Origin: Aphrophora alni
Taxonomy: Eukaryota > Arthropoda > Insecta > Hemiptera > Aphrophoridae
Length of the DNA: 64,000 nt
Assembly: GCA_963513935.1 (NCBI GenBank)
Contig: OY740768.1
Coordinates: 36,330,216 to 36,394,215, forward strand
Reading direction: 5' to 3'
Every line of letters begins with the position of its first letter. Position 1 is the first letter of the stretch. The notes under the pieces are model-generated. The model was not told the DNA's origin. It saw nothing but the letters and a program-made list of their open reading frames with translations, and made no database searches. Of this stretch, positions 34,758-45,550 are shown piece after piece. A program made the translations under genes and the position numbers.

Positions 34758-35498
34758 ATGTCTTCTGAAAGTGGTATGTCTTTTGAAAGTGGTAGTGAGA
34801 GTGATTCTTATGACAATTCTATAAGTAATGAATTAAAATTTATAGCAGATGAAATTGTAAGAGCTCCAGTAATTTTAGAAAAATCACAAATCCCTAAAAT
34901 AAAAGTTCGTAAAGACCAGGCCATTGGAGCCGTTATAAAAAAGTATGAAGCAACTTTTGGTAAACCATTGGATACGAAAGGCTTTTTAAAAAAAATTAAC
35001 AATATGAAATCTAGGCTGAAGAAAAAAACTTATCTAAAGAGAACTGGAAACAAAAAGATTAAATTGTTGGATTGGGAGCGCAAGTTATTGAAGGCTATGG
35101 AAGGTGAGTCAAACCCTACAGTTGTACAAATACCAGGAGCAATGCAAGTTGGTGTAATAGAAAATCGTCAAACACGAATTCAACCTGGCGTAATAGGAAA
35201 CAGTAATGATTTGTTGTCAATGGGAACTACTTCATGTACTAAGCAAACTGATAAAGTAAATGTAACGGCGTCCCAGGCAATTTTGCCGAAAAAAAGGAAA
35301 ATTGCAACAGAAAAATATGAAATGGAAGAAACCAGAGGGCTAACTACTAAAGAACTTCAGCGCCTAGTTTTATTACAACAATATCGCACCAGTATGATTC
35401 AACAGCAATATTATGAAAAGAAACTGGAAATTATGAAGCGTCAAGATAATAACCAAAAAACATTTATTGATGGAAACAAAACATATTTATCTTTGTAA
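34758..35498 (+). CDS. Harbinger Myb/SANT-like DNA-binding protein
   Basis: An open frame of about 246 codons from the Met in VMSSESG; a Met seven codons upstream (34737) is also possible. Residues are Ser/Asp/Glu-rich at the N-terminus. A basic helical region follows (KDQAIGAVIKKYEATFGKPL then KKINNMKSRLKKK), typical of the Myb/MADF-like DNA-binding partner in PIF/Harbinger elements. A Gln/Met-rich C-terminal helix (QRLVLLQQYRTSMIQQQYYE) follows. In zebrafish and plant Harbingers the partner protein brings the nuclease to the nucleus and to the element ends. The convergent transposase frame ends only 13 bases downstream. No stops or frameshifts; no other family fits. Confidence 0.75.
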   Translation: MSSESGMSFESGSESDSYDNSISNELKFIADEIVRAPVILEKSQIPKIKVRKDQAIGAVIKKYEATFGKPLDTKGFLKKINNMKSRLKKKTYLKRTGNKKIKLLDWERKLLKAMEGESNPTVVQIPGAMQVGVIENRQTRIQPGVIGNSNDLLSMGTTSCTKQTDKVNVTASQAILPKKRKIATEKYEMEETRGLTTKELQRLVLLQQYRTSMIQQQYYEKKLEIMKRQDNNQKTFIDGNKTYLSL

Positions 35499-35511
35499 GT
35501 TAACAAATTAC

Positions 35512-36525
35512 CTAAACATTAAAGTTGTTTATTATAACACTTAGGTTTCTTCTTATTTCTAGTCCTTGTTGGCGGAGAGCAGGTTCATCATTGCCATGAC
35601 GTTGTAGTCCATCTTCTTCATCATCTTGTGGCGCATCACAATCATCTTCAAAATCTGGGTCACCTAAATGTTTTGCTAAATTGTGGAGCACAATACATGT
35701 AACAATAACTTTTGGCACATTTTCCAACTTACAGCGACAAACATATTGTAACATAGGGAATCGACGTTTTAATTGACCGAAACATCGTTCGATTATCACA
35801 CGTTCCTTTTTCAAAAGTACATTAAATTTATGCTCAGCCCCTGGAGTAGGATTTGTAAATGGAGTCATGAGGCATGGCTCCAATCCATAACCTTGATCCC
35901 CAATCAGCACAGCATTTGCTTTGCTTTGCATTAATAACCTTACCTGTGAATTTTTCCAAATCCTCGAATCGTGCACAGAACCAGGCCAGCTAACATCAAC
36001 ACTGGTAAACTTTTCATTGGCGTCACAGGTGGCTTGAATATTGAGAGTGGGTTTTCCCTTCCGGTTAATATACTCATCTCCATGTTGATTTGGTTTTAAT
36101 ATTCCTATATGGGAGCAGTCAATCGTGCCAATTGCTGTTGGAAAATTATACCTGCTTTGCCATAACTGTTTTGCGATCATTATTTCAACATTGGTAGTCG
36201 GAAACTTTATGTACTCACTTGCTTGTGACATTATGCTGTCAACAACTGTATGTACAGTGCGAGATACTCTAGCCTGACCAACTCCAAGTTCCTGTCCAAT
36301 ACCTTTTTGGTAACCAGGGTCTGCTAGGTAGCGCAAACATATTTTCATTTTATGGACGGGTGACAAAGCTCCACCACGAGTTTCGTCATTTTCACCTAAA
36401 AACCTGTATGCGAGCCACTGCACATTCTCTTCTTCAAAACGATAAAGAGCTTTAAAATCACTCACGGTTGTAGGTAAGCGGGGCTTGTACAATTTCATAT
36501 TTCTCACATGCACAACATCAGCCAT
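35512..36525 (-). CDS. Harbinger DDE nuclease (HARBI1-like transposase)
   Basis: The Met at 36525 (MADVVHVRNMKLYKPRLP) gives about 337 residues, close to the usual HARBI1 length; an upstream in-frame Met at 36609 would add 28 hydrophobic residues and is less likely. An HTH-like region (GIGQELGVGQARVSRTVH) precedes the DDE_4 catalytic domain. First Asp lies in GTIDCSHIGI, second in LIGDQGYGL, and the Glu in IIERCFGQLKRRFP. VSWPGSVHDSRIW is also characteristic. It cuts and pastes the element together with the neighbouring Myb-like protein. The frame is intact with all catalytic residues, so it may encode an active enzyme. A domesticated HARBI1 is unlikely because it sits inside TIRs. Confidence 0.92.
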   Translation of the reverse strand: MADVVHVRNMKLYKPRLPTTVSDFKALYRFEEENVQWLAYRFLGENDETRGGALSPVHKMKICLRYLADPGYQKGIGQELGVGQARVSRTVHTVVDSIMSQASEYIKFPTTNVEIMIAKQLWQSRYNFPTAIGTIDCSHIGILKPNQHGDEYINRKGKPTLNIQATCDANEKFTSVDVSWPGSVHDSRIWKNSQVRLLMQSKANAVLIGDQGYGLEPCLMTPFTNPTPGAEHKFNVLLKKERVIIERCFGQLKRRFPMLQYVCRCKLENVPKVIVTCIVLHNLAKHLGDPDFEDDCDAPQDDEEDGLQRHGNDEPALRQQGLEIRRNLSVIINNFNV

Positions 36526-36839
36526 TTTGCACAACAATACACGAAGATCAACAGTGCACAGAAAAAAACAACTAATCACTACAGCTGATGAGTCTCCTAC
36601 TGACCACACTCAGTATTTCTGAAGGATATGCTTTTTATTTAAAGTAAAAGGTGAAGTTTATGAATAACCATATACTTTTTATTCGAAGTAAATCATCCAA
36701 ATTTGGAGGATAACCTAATACTTGAAATTTATAAGGTTATCCTTGAAATATTATAAATACCAATTGAAGGATTTCCTTCAAGATTTGCAAGTATAAGCAT
36801 ATGCTTTAGTTTTATGGATACGGCCCAATAACTCGGTTA

Positions 36840-37975
36840 TCTTTTAAGATACAGAAAAATAAAAGCGTTTTGTTTGTCATTAAAAAAAGATTTTTTTTTT
36901 TTGTTTCTTGAAAATATTGTGTAAAGTTAGCAGTTTTCAAGATATTTGTCGTTTAAAATTTTAAACAGCCATTTTGAAAATAGATGAAAGGACTTTTTTT
37001 TGTAGATGGGTAAAAGATGTTATACCAAATATATATACAAAATTTGAGTTGAACATATTTCCTACATCCAAAGATATTAATTATTTTGTAAAAAAACAAA
37101 ATGGCAGATAACTGGGAAACGAAGCATTTCTGGATCTATGTTTATATGTAATTTTTTCCTTATGTTCACTAGTAGAACAAGTCCTGAAAGTTTCTCCATT
37201 TCTTCCTCAATTACCCTTAATATATTTTCTTAATATAATAGATGGGTATTCGCTATTGTTAACCTAACTATATAATTGGGAGAGGTTGGTTTAGAAAAGG
37301 ATAATTACCTTGTCTTGTGTTAAGGAGTGAGGTACTCCTTAAATTTTATTGCGCATTTAAAACTAAAACGTTTTTTCTTTTAACCATTCTAGGCCTATTA
37401 GTTGATAAATTTTCTTTCTAGTTTAATTTTTTAGAATTACTGTATACACGAAAGATATTAAAATTAGTATTTATCATATATTATATTCATGCTACAAATC
37501 TATACCAAACAATCGATATTGTTTTTTATCTTTACCATGGTTTTCCAAGTATAAACTACATTTAGTTCACTCTATTAAAAAATATTGCTGTCCACTCTAG
37601 TATAATAAAAATATTATAGTAGAGTAGAGAACAATACTTTCTATACTGGACAGCAATACTGTGTTCTATATTTTATCTGTAGGCTTCTCTTTGCATGTTC
37701 AATTGAATTGCAACAGACCAAGAAAAATTACTTCTGAATCGTTATACTGACATTTTTAAACAGTGTTTGTTTATATTGGTCGGGCTTATGAGATTTGTTT
37801 CATAAGTTGCATCTTTTTTTTTGTATTTCCATAACTTGTCTCTAATTTAAGTTCTTACTATATCGCTTATGTTTATTGCAAGATTTCAGATCTTTGCTAA
37901 GTTAATATTATAATTTTGGTAAAAAAACTTTTTAGGCAATGTCATCTCTTTAGCTATATTACTTATATTCCTATA
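36840..37975. other. AT-rich intergenic sequence
   Basis: Contains an imperfect short inverted repeat around 37575-37670 (GCTGTCCA / TGGACAGC). No gene seen. Confidence 0.5.
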
Positions 37976-38065
37976 AATAATTTAATGTTACAACAGTCAG
38001 TACATGATGGAATTCCATGATAATGGAAATAATGAGATGATTATTCAATTCTACAAAATAGCTTT

Positions 38066-38107
38066 AATTGCGACATATGTTTTGCCATTAGGCATTTTCA
38101 AGCAACT
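38066..38107 (-). ncRNA. Hammerhead ribozyme-like motif of the Penelope-like element
   Basis: Minus strand: AGUUGC and GCAAUU form a 6-bp stem I. The core UUGAAAA stands where CUGANGA is expected. UGCC-UAAU-GGC gives stem II, AAAA replaces GAAA, and CAUAUGUC gives a minimal stem III and a GUC cleavage triplet. Layout fits Penelope-type hammerheads, but three core substitutions make activity unlikely. Confidence 0.5.
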
Positions 38108-38400
38108 AAATTGAAAACAAAACAAGTCTAAACTAAAAATGTGAGACAAAAGGAAAGGTTAGATTAAAAGGGGTTGAGAAATGACAAAAGAAAGGTCAAT
38201 GATCTAACCTCTGGGATGGAAGTGGGGATGTTTTAGAAAACAAAGGTTACATAATAGGTCTCAATAGTGGTGATGAGTTAAGATATATATTTGTTCATTT
38301 AAGTTGGAAGTATGGTTTTTTAAAATTGATCTATTGATTTCTAAACATTCCAGGTTATTGAGTTTCCTACTTTTTTGTTCCATATGCAGAAGTTTAATGT

Positions 38401-38805
38401 TTAACTTAGGATCAAATTATGTCCTGTGTCTAATAAATGATTTGCAAAACTTGAAATAGATTTGCCATACTTCCAACTGTGTACATGTTCTTTAACTCTA
38501 TTCTTAACTGACCTTCCGGATTGACCTATGTATTCACAATTGCAATCATTACAAGAAATTTTATATACACAACTATTTTCTAAACTATCTTTCTTATCCT
38601 TATTGTTAATAATTAATTTTCCTATATTTCTAGAGCAATAAAATGCAGGTTTATAATGATATCTATTAGATATTAAATTTCCAACTTTATAACTAGTGTT
38701 TCCAATGAAATTAACCTTACAATATTTGATATTTTCTTTTTCGTTGTACTTAGAATTGTATAGAGAATCACATATTTTACGTTTTATTATTATTATTATT
38801 ATCAC
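38401..38805 (-). pseudogene. Penelope-like GIY-YIG endonuclease domain
   Basis: About 134 codons with the C-terminal GIY-YIG domain of Penelope-like polyproteins. VYKISCNDCNCEYIGQSGRS corresponds to the GVYKI-x-C-x-C-YIGQT hallmark, and KNRVKEH and FANHLLDTGH are the following conserved blocks. The Cys pair in the loop is typical of this clade. The domain nicks target DNA to prime reverse transcription. The frame is open but lacks the RT domain, and its first residues are translated from an ATT repeat, so it is a truncated fragment. Confidence 0.85.
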
Positions 38806-38865
38806 AATTACAGTTTAGGAGTTAACGGTAAAAGTGAAAATGTACCATGAATGTCTTTGGAAGTA

Positions 38866-38868
<3 letters not shown>

Positions 38869-38922
<54 letters not shown>
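38869..38922. repeat. (TA)n microsatellite
   Basis: About 54 bases of TA dinucleotide. Confidence 0.95.
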
Positions 38923-38925
<3 letters not shown>

Positions 38926-38929
38926 GTCT

Positions 38930-39940
38930 TTTGAGAAATTTTTGGCGTAAAACTCAAGGGCATGCTTTTTTGTGCTACATTAAAAAAAATGTAAAAGAAA
39001 ATTAAGGTGACAGTAATAATTAATTTTATATTTTACAATGTAGTGAATTATCATTTTCTTGTTTATAAGATTTAATACATTGATTTGGGTCATAAAATTC
39101 ACTGTTCACCAAAATTTTATCACAATTGTCTTGACTGATTATGGACAACCTTCAAGTGCATCCATTTATTTTCAATTTTCGACCAATTACTCTTAACCAA
39201 CATTTTGGCGAGATAAGAACTAATTTTGTTTTGTTTTGTTTGAGTAATAAAGGCTACTTATAACAATATTTATAAAATTTGACTAAAATTGCCCTGCTGT
39301 ATGAAGACTGCACTGCATGAACTCAGGAGACCTCAAAATGGTAATTTCCGTTATATACATGAGATTAATGTCTTCACCATTCGCAAAATTTTCTCCATAT
39401 TATGTATATGTAAACGGATAATCTGAAGCGGCACTATTACAAATTACATCGTTTTAGTGTTGTTAGAAAATACAAAACAATATCATTGCAATTCATTTTT
39501 AAATATCTTATAATCATAAAATTTCAATTTTTAACCTGCTAATCAGAATTTGAAATAGTGGCTAAGCGTTTATCCTTTTGTTGAAAAAAAAAATCATTGA
39601 TTATGAAGTTTATCATATTAATTGCTTTAAAACAGTAAATAAGCTATCGTTTCTTATCACCCACTTATTGTACTAACTCTTAATCTAAGGCTTGGCTGTG
39701 ATGTCATGACTTTAAGCTCTCTTTGTACTTGTACTTTTAAGAAAACAAGATTTTAACTATACCACACAGTATCTCTTCTTCTGTTAGTGCAAACAGTTTT
39801 AAAGTTTTATGAATTGAATCAAGGTAAAAGTTTCTTTAGGTATTATTTAAGGAGATGTATTTAAATTTTATATACATCCATTAATGATTTTAATTTATTG
39901 ATTTTATTGCTTATATGTTTTATTATATCAGCTAGTATTA
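38930..39940. other. AT-rich intergenic sequence
   Basis: No trace of the expected Penelope RT or any other gene recognised. Confidence 0.45.
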
Positions 39941-39945
39941 CTAAT

Positions 39946-40062
39946 TAAATAATATTTCGAGCGAAAAATATATGACCTAGACTGGGAATTGGCGCATAAA
40001 GCGAAACGTCCTGGGTTCAATTTCCAGTCTAGGTCGTATATTTTTCACTTGAAATATTAAAA
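39946..40062. repeat. Palindrome with hammerhead-like loop
   Basis: Arms of about 45 bases (ATATTTCGAGCGAAAAATAT through ACCTAGACTGGGAATT) are matched in inverse with about six differences. The loop reads GGCGCATAAAGC, GAAAC, GTCC, which resembles stem II, core and cleavage triplet of a Penelope-type hammerhead. GGGTTCAATTTCC near the loop is reminiscent of a tRNA T-arm but no tRNA fold exists. Confidence 0.7.
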
Positions 40063-40069
40063 TCCTTTA

Positions 40070-40800
40070 ACTTTGAAGATTCCTTCCTTAAGATTTTCCC
40101 ATTTTTTGTTTTTGTTTTTTAATTGATGAGAATCAATTTGGTTAGTATTTTAAAGTTATTGTTTGATAATAAGCCACTAGATAATTAGTATATTTGGCTA
40201 AGTAATAAAAGTTATTGTAATTTTATAGCTTTTCATTTTCTCATAAATACATTGTATAGAGAAAGTTATGTGATGACTCAAAAATTGATGTAGAGTTTTA
40301 TCAGTCTGAGGACTCCCAAACCCACCAAAAAAGGTTCTTGAAATGAGGTCTCTGATGTCTGTACTGGTAAAATACTTAATTTCCCAAAATCGGTTCTACC
40401 TTGCGACTTACTTTGAAGTATACCTGTTTGAAAGCTAGCATTCTTATGTACGTCAAAGTTTCTATTGGAGCTTATTATCATTTTAATTAATTTTGAAATA
40501 CTGGTAATCAATAAGAGTAGACAGCCTTTTTTCAGGGATTCATTTATATTCCTAGTGAATCGTCACTGGGCTTTAAAATATAGGTGACATTTCTGAGAGT
40601 TTTTAAAAATAATTGTGAGAGTCAAAGCCTTGAATTTCATCAACATTTCCAATATTACTTCTAATATTGTCTATAGCCCCAAGCCCCAAGAAAATGTGTA
40701 AATAATGTATACACTTCAGACTGTGACCTCTGTGACTTTCAAAACAATATTGTCCACTTGTCTCTGTTCCTGATTGGTTAGAATTTTAAATACTACTATA
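40070..40800. other. AT-rich intergenic sequence
   Basis: A 77-codon minus-strand frame (40278-40511) matches no family I recognise; it may belong to the LINE remnant next to it. Confidence 0.35.
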
Positions 40801-40803
40801 TTG

Positions 40804-41427
40804 CTTTAAAAATTCCCTTTGAAAAACTGTAAAAAATAAGCACATTTTATCTCTTGAATGTCAGTTTGCCTATTTCTGTAAGTTTTAATATAATCTCCTA
40901 AATCAAAATCACGGTTTTAACAGTTTTTTAAAGCAGAATCATCCGTTTCTTTGTTTTGGTACATAAAATTGTTATTCATCCAAGGCTTTAAATTTATAAA
41001 AGATGTTTTATATTTATTTTGTTTACGTTTCGAAATATGAATATCCAAGATATTATAAAAATATTCATAAGATTCTGAGAGATTGGAGAGATTATAGATA
41101 TCTGATCCGATCTGGTCAATGTTATTTAATAATTGATTTAGTTTTGTATAATCAACATGACCAAAAATGTCTTGTGGTATAGGTAGGCCTACACTGTTTT
41201 TATTTAAACAAGATAATCTTAGATCTCCTAATGAATGGTGAATTTCATTGGTAATACTAATTAATTCATTGCATAACCAGTCAGAATATCCAAGGTTAGT
41301 AAATGTACTGTCCCAGGTGTTTATGTTATTTTGAAGCTGGGTAAGGAGAATTGGATTAATAATACCAAAGTTTTGTTGACAAAAAATGCATTGATGTAGT
41401 TTTGTTTTTCTTTTGCCAAACTCTTGT
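40804..41427 (-). pseudogene. Non-LTR retrotransposon pol fragment (after endonuclease domain)
   Basis: On the minus strand about 168 codons are open from 41427, then one stop, then about 40 more codons in the same frame. Such length is unusual in this AT-rich DNA. The order of INLKPWMNNNFMYQNKET, YIKTYRNRQTDIQEIK and AYFLQFF resembles the linker between endonuclease and RT in CR1/jockey-like LINEs (KPWIT...K..LY...YK.YRN.L...I...K..YY...F). FGHVDYTKLNQLLNNID upstream fits the preceding segment. There is no Met at the open end. The RT core is not visible downstream. Family assignment is tentative. Confidence 0.5.
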
Positions 41428-41454
41428 GATTAACTTCAACATATTTGTGTTTCA

Positions 41455-41670
41455 TATGAGCCTCTTGGTCATCATCGCTTTATATAAAAAAGGAAGAAAA
41501 GAATATATATATATTAAAAAAATCTCTAGCTCTCAAATACAGTAAGAAAAAAAACAAGAGAGGCCAGACAAGTAAGATAAAAGAGAAGGATCTCACCCAA
41601 GACTAAATGAAAAAATGTGTAGATCCAGCTCGGTATTTCGGGATTGCCACTGTACTCACTATAGTGGGCC
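41455..41670 (-). repeat. SINE-like repeat copy
   Basis: In inverse: CACTATAGTGAGTACAGTGG, TAGATC box, TTGGGTGAGATCC box-B-like element, and a GCGATGATGACCAAGAGG end. Abuts the LINE fragment. Confidence 0.55.
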
Positions 41671-41679
41671 CCTGTGGTT

Positions 41680-42095
41680 TTAAACTTTTAAATAATAAAG
41701 GGAGCATTAATAAATAAGACTATCTATGAATATATAGTTTTTTAAATTTTTCTCGTTTAATTCAAAAATATATCTTGGTTTTAAAATTGAACTCTTCATT
41801 TACAATATTTTTCTTTGTGTTGTTGTATGAACTTGTTGTTTTAATAGTCTGCCATAGTTTTGTTATTAGTATTATTTTATCATTTGTTAGACATTTTAAA
41901 TTTATTTATTAGTTTAGTTATAGAACCGCCAAATAAGATTTAAATATCAGTTGAAATATGTAATTGGTATTAATATTATTTTTTGTTTGCTGCATTTTAT
42001 TTTATTGTTGTAATTGTTTTTTATTTTTGAGTTTAATAATTTTGATGTTGCTATGCATTTTCAATATTCTTGCTTTATATAACTAAAGTGATGTC
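41680..42095. other. AT-rich intergenic sequence
   Basis: Nothing recognised. Confidence 0.5.
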
Positions 42096-42102
42096 TTAGG
42101 CA

Positions 42103-43300
42103 CATATTTATGAACATTCCTTAGGATTTCCTTAATTTAAGGTTTCCTTACGCTGTCTCCTTAGGCCTCCTTTAACGATCTTTAATTTTATACATAGCTT
42201 TACTACTTAATTTATTAAGGTTGAGAAATTGCTAAGAAATTTCTAAAAGATTTAATCTGTTATCCATCCTTACCATTTTATTTGGATCAAGAGCGACCTT
42301 AAACTTCCCTTAACCATATTGTTAAATGGTAGTCCTAGTTTGTTTTCTAAATATTATGAATATGATGAAAGATCAAGATGATTATCTAGAATCCTTTTTG
42401 TGTGTAAATTAGTTGTCACCACTAATAAAGAGAATATACTGAGGGATGCTGAAAAGACATTTGATTTTTTACGATGAAGATCAAATTTGTAAAATGTTAT
42501 AAGTTAATAAGTTTTCCGATATCATATTTTTCCGTTATGTATGCTCCTGTTAATTTTGATATAAAGTCAGAAAGAAAATACATGGGTTGTTTAAAGTTCC
42601 ATGATATAAATGTAGCAGAAAATAGAAATATTGTAAACAATATTAAATGATATTGCATTAAAAAAAACGGAATTACTGAAATTGTAACATTCTTGTTGTA
42701 CGGTACACAATTACAGTAAAATGTTTAATTGGTATTTGCCCACACCATAATTTTTGTTGTTCAACATTGTTCTACCTGATGCTTTTATTTTCAATTCATA
42801 TTTTTTATTTTTAACTGAATATTTTTCTATATTACAAAATACTGGCATCCTTTTCCTCTTTGTGATTGCAAATTCATCTTCAAACGATTAAAGATAAATC
42901 AAAACATACTAACACACAGCAGATGACAGCTGTTTAATGATTAATGAACAATCAGCTGTAGTTCATTATTGATGATATAATTGATATTTATGATATAGTT
43001 CCTTTCCTTTAATCACTCCTTTAAAGAGGATAACTTAGACAAGATAATGTTAAGGAGGGCCATTAAAAATGTGAAGTCTGTTAAGGGATGCCTTAGTGTA
43101 AAGGAAGAGTTAAGTGTTTCCTTAAGGTCTCTTAAGAAACGTTAGTTCCTTTCCTTTAATCACTCCTTTAAAGAGGATAACTTAGACAAGATAATGTTAA
43201 GGAGGGCCATTAAAAATGTGAAGTCTGTTAAGGGATGCCTTAGTGTAAAGGAAGAGTTAAGTGTTTCCTTAAGGTCTCTTAAGAAACGTTCATAAATATG
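42103..43300. mobile_element. TIR element, possibly Harbinger-related
   Basis: Ends read CATATTTATGAAC on the left and the inverse on the right, continuing with TTCCTTAGGATTTCC / TTTCTTAAGAGACC similarity. The terminal pattern (CATAAA then AAGGATTTCC) loosely recalls the Harbinger TIR at 34459. There is no transposase. The right side carries a perfect tandem duplication. Confidence 0.55.
42996..43289. repeat. Perfect 147-bp tandem duplication
   Basis: 42996-43142 and 43143-43289 are identical as read. The unit includes the element's subterminal sequence (AACTTAGACAAGATAATG, GTCTCTTAAGAAACG). Identity implies a recent event or an assembly artefact. Confidence 0.95.
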
Positions 43301-43309
43301 ATTCTAGTC

Positions 43310-45230
43310 ATTGTTGGTGTTTATGTTAATTGGGAAATTGTAGTGTTTCATTAACAATTTAATGTTTACTTTTGTTAATTAGTAGTAGCTTTGGTTAGTT
43401 ATATTTATTCGTTATTCACAAATTTTTAACCAAAACAATTCACTTTCAAAAATTATTAAATTTGAAATCATATTGATTATCGTGTGTAATAATACTAAAT
43501 TAGATAATGACAATTTTATATTGCAAATATTACTGTCACTTATCGAATGTCTTCTTATTCTGATAGTTGTTTCTGTTTTAATAAACAATATTAAAATAAA
43601 TATTATTGAATTGTGTTGAGTAGAATTAGTGTGGATATAAAAAAGTTTAATTGTTTAAGTTGTCTATTTAGTCCCACTTTTAAATGTTGTGTAAAACCTT
43701 AGTCACAATCAGAAAGATGTGGATCAATGTGTTATTTAGGTCAGTAGGATTGTGTATTTGTTGAATAAATTGTGGTGTTTAAAGTTGGCATTTTATATCC
43801 AACTTCTAGTTGGTGAAAGTCGACCTTGACTCTCATAATCATTAAAATAGGCTAACGACAGAGCTATGTAATAACTGAGTGGAAATTGCCAAACTTTGTC
43901 ACAGATTGTTATGTAATAAATAAACTTAAAGATAGTATAACTTAGAGTATATAGTGATAAACAAACATATTTTGTTATGTTCAGCTCTTATTTTACTGTC
44001 TGTTTTGTTTGTAAAAGGAAGGTTTTTTATTAATTAGTTTAGTATTTGAAAAAACAAACATTGCATAAACTTTCTCACACACCCATTTGCCATAGAAATG
44101 CTTTCCAAACAAAACTATTCGTCGCATCAAATATCTGTTTAGTAATTGTCTTTGTTAGTAAAACAAGTGTTAAAATCAACCATCTTAGATTTTGTAGATA
44201 TTAAACAATATTTATATATATTTAAATATGGTCTAAACTTGCTTCATTTATGTCATAAACTCATCATGAGCATACAAATTATAAGGTGAAATAAAGTTTA
44301 TTGGAAGTCAAAGTTTATTTTTGTTTTCTGAAAATTATTCCTTAATGCTAATTTTCTATTATTTACGATTTTTACACATGGGTTTGGTTCTATTTTTCAT
44401 GTTTCAACAAAATTTGAATGAAATTATGGGAGCCGATTTTAAGAAAATTAGAATTTTGTGTTAATGGCAGATTTTGAAAAAAGGAGAAAAAAGTCCTAAG
44501 ATAAGGTTAAATAAGTCCACACACCAAATTTTATTCACAACTGTACACTCATTTGGGCTATAGAGTCATTTGCGACACAGGATGCTAGAGAAACTGACAT
44601 CATTTCCAAAACTTTTTTTGTATCCGAAGGATCTCAAAACAAAAATTTCTTGGAAAACTAGACACCAGTTATTTGATCGATCACATAATGTCCTCTATAT
44701 ACTTACTGTAATCATGTTAAATGTATGGACCAACAGTTTTTGAATGTTTATAATCTAAATGAAATAAACAGATTTATTTTCACAACATATTAATTGCAAC
44801 ACAGCAACGTTTCAACAACTCAACAATGATGGTAATTGTTTATAAACTTAAAGAGATGATTTGGTTTAGGCCTAGAGGTTTCTTTTTGCAATAAATTGGG
44901 ATGCTCATATACCAGAAAGATCGGTAACACTGTTTACGAAATATTGATCTTTTTGAGCTGATTTTCTGTGGTGAACATTTGATTTTATTATCCAAAAGCT
45001 TCATCAGAATTTTTGGGAGAGGGCAATTGCTGGTAGAAGGGTTAAACAACCTCCTGCATATTAACTGAAATTATACTCGTCCTTCTAGTACTTTAATACC
45101 TTTAACCAATGTCTGAGCCTTTGACAATGTTCAGAATGATGTCTAGAATCGTCTCCTTTTCATTTGGGTAGGTCCAACTCTTTTGGAACATCAGTCACAA
45201 TGACTTATTTTGCTCTCAAATAGAAGTAGA
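43310..45230. other. AT-rich intergenic sequence
   Basis: No supported gene. Confidence 0.5.
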
Positions 45231-45259
45231 TGGGTTGATGACCCTAGATATACTGATAG

Positions 45260-45545
45260 GTCCATTTGTCTGTGCACGCGGCTTGCTATGGTGCAGCGGG
45301 GAAGAGGGGAGTGGTTATCGCTCATATCCAAAAACGTGTGGTGCCGCGCAGCGCGCCGGACGTAGATTATTCACCTGTCTTCAACGTAGCTTCGAGTTGT
45401 TTGTAAACATCATGTTTCTATATGCACTACAAATCTTGTAAACTGTAATTATGTGTCGCGAAAGATAGACAAACATAGTTGGGTGAGCGAATCCTACTTT
45501 TACAGAACGGCTAGTAGCGTCACAGCCGCGCGCACAGACCAATGG
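45260..45545. other. GC-rich island of unknown nature
   Basis: Much less AT-rich than its surroundings, with GCCGCGCAGCGCGCCGG and GCCGCGCGCACAG stretches. A 68-codon plus frame through it is not recognisable. It could be a fragment of a mobile element or an unmethylated CpG-rich regulatory patch. Confidence 0.35.
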
Positions 45546-45550
45546 TCCCA

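Larger units (their letters stand above)
34459..36826. mobile_element. PIF/Harbinger DNA transposon, apparently complete
   Basis: The 2368-bp element has 23-bp terminal inverted repeats beginning GGGCTGTATCCATAAAAC on the left and GGGCCGTATCCATAAAAC inverted on the right, one mismatch. It is flanked by AAT on both sides (34456-34458 and 36827-36829), a 3-bp duplication as expected for the superfamily, although TWA is more usual. AGTATAAGG-type subterminal boxes repeat near both ends. The two convergent genes, a Myb/SANT-like protein and a DDE nuclease, are the standard Harbinger pair and both frames are open, so this may be a recent, possibly autonomous copy. Confidence 0.9.
37981..38812 (-). 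mobile_element. Penelope-like element, 3' portion
   Basis: In minus orientation a GIY-YIG nuclease frame (38805-38401) is followed by about 290 bases of 3' sequence, a hammerhead-like motif (38107-38066) and a terminal segment with TGGAATTCCATGATAATGG ending near 37981. Penelope-like elements encode RT plus GIY-YIG and carry hammerhead motifs in their terminal repeats, so the order fits. The RT is missing upstream; an AT microsatellite at 38869 lies where it would begin. The terminal segment recurs at 57591-57721. Confidence 0.75.

Noticed and set aside
39985..40030. tRNA gene suggested by GGGTTCAATTTCC
   Set aside because: T-arm-like only; the flanks form one long palindrome and no acceptor, D or anticodon arms fit.
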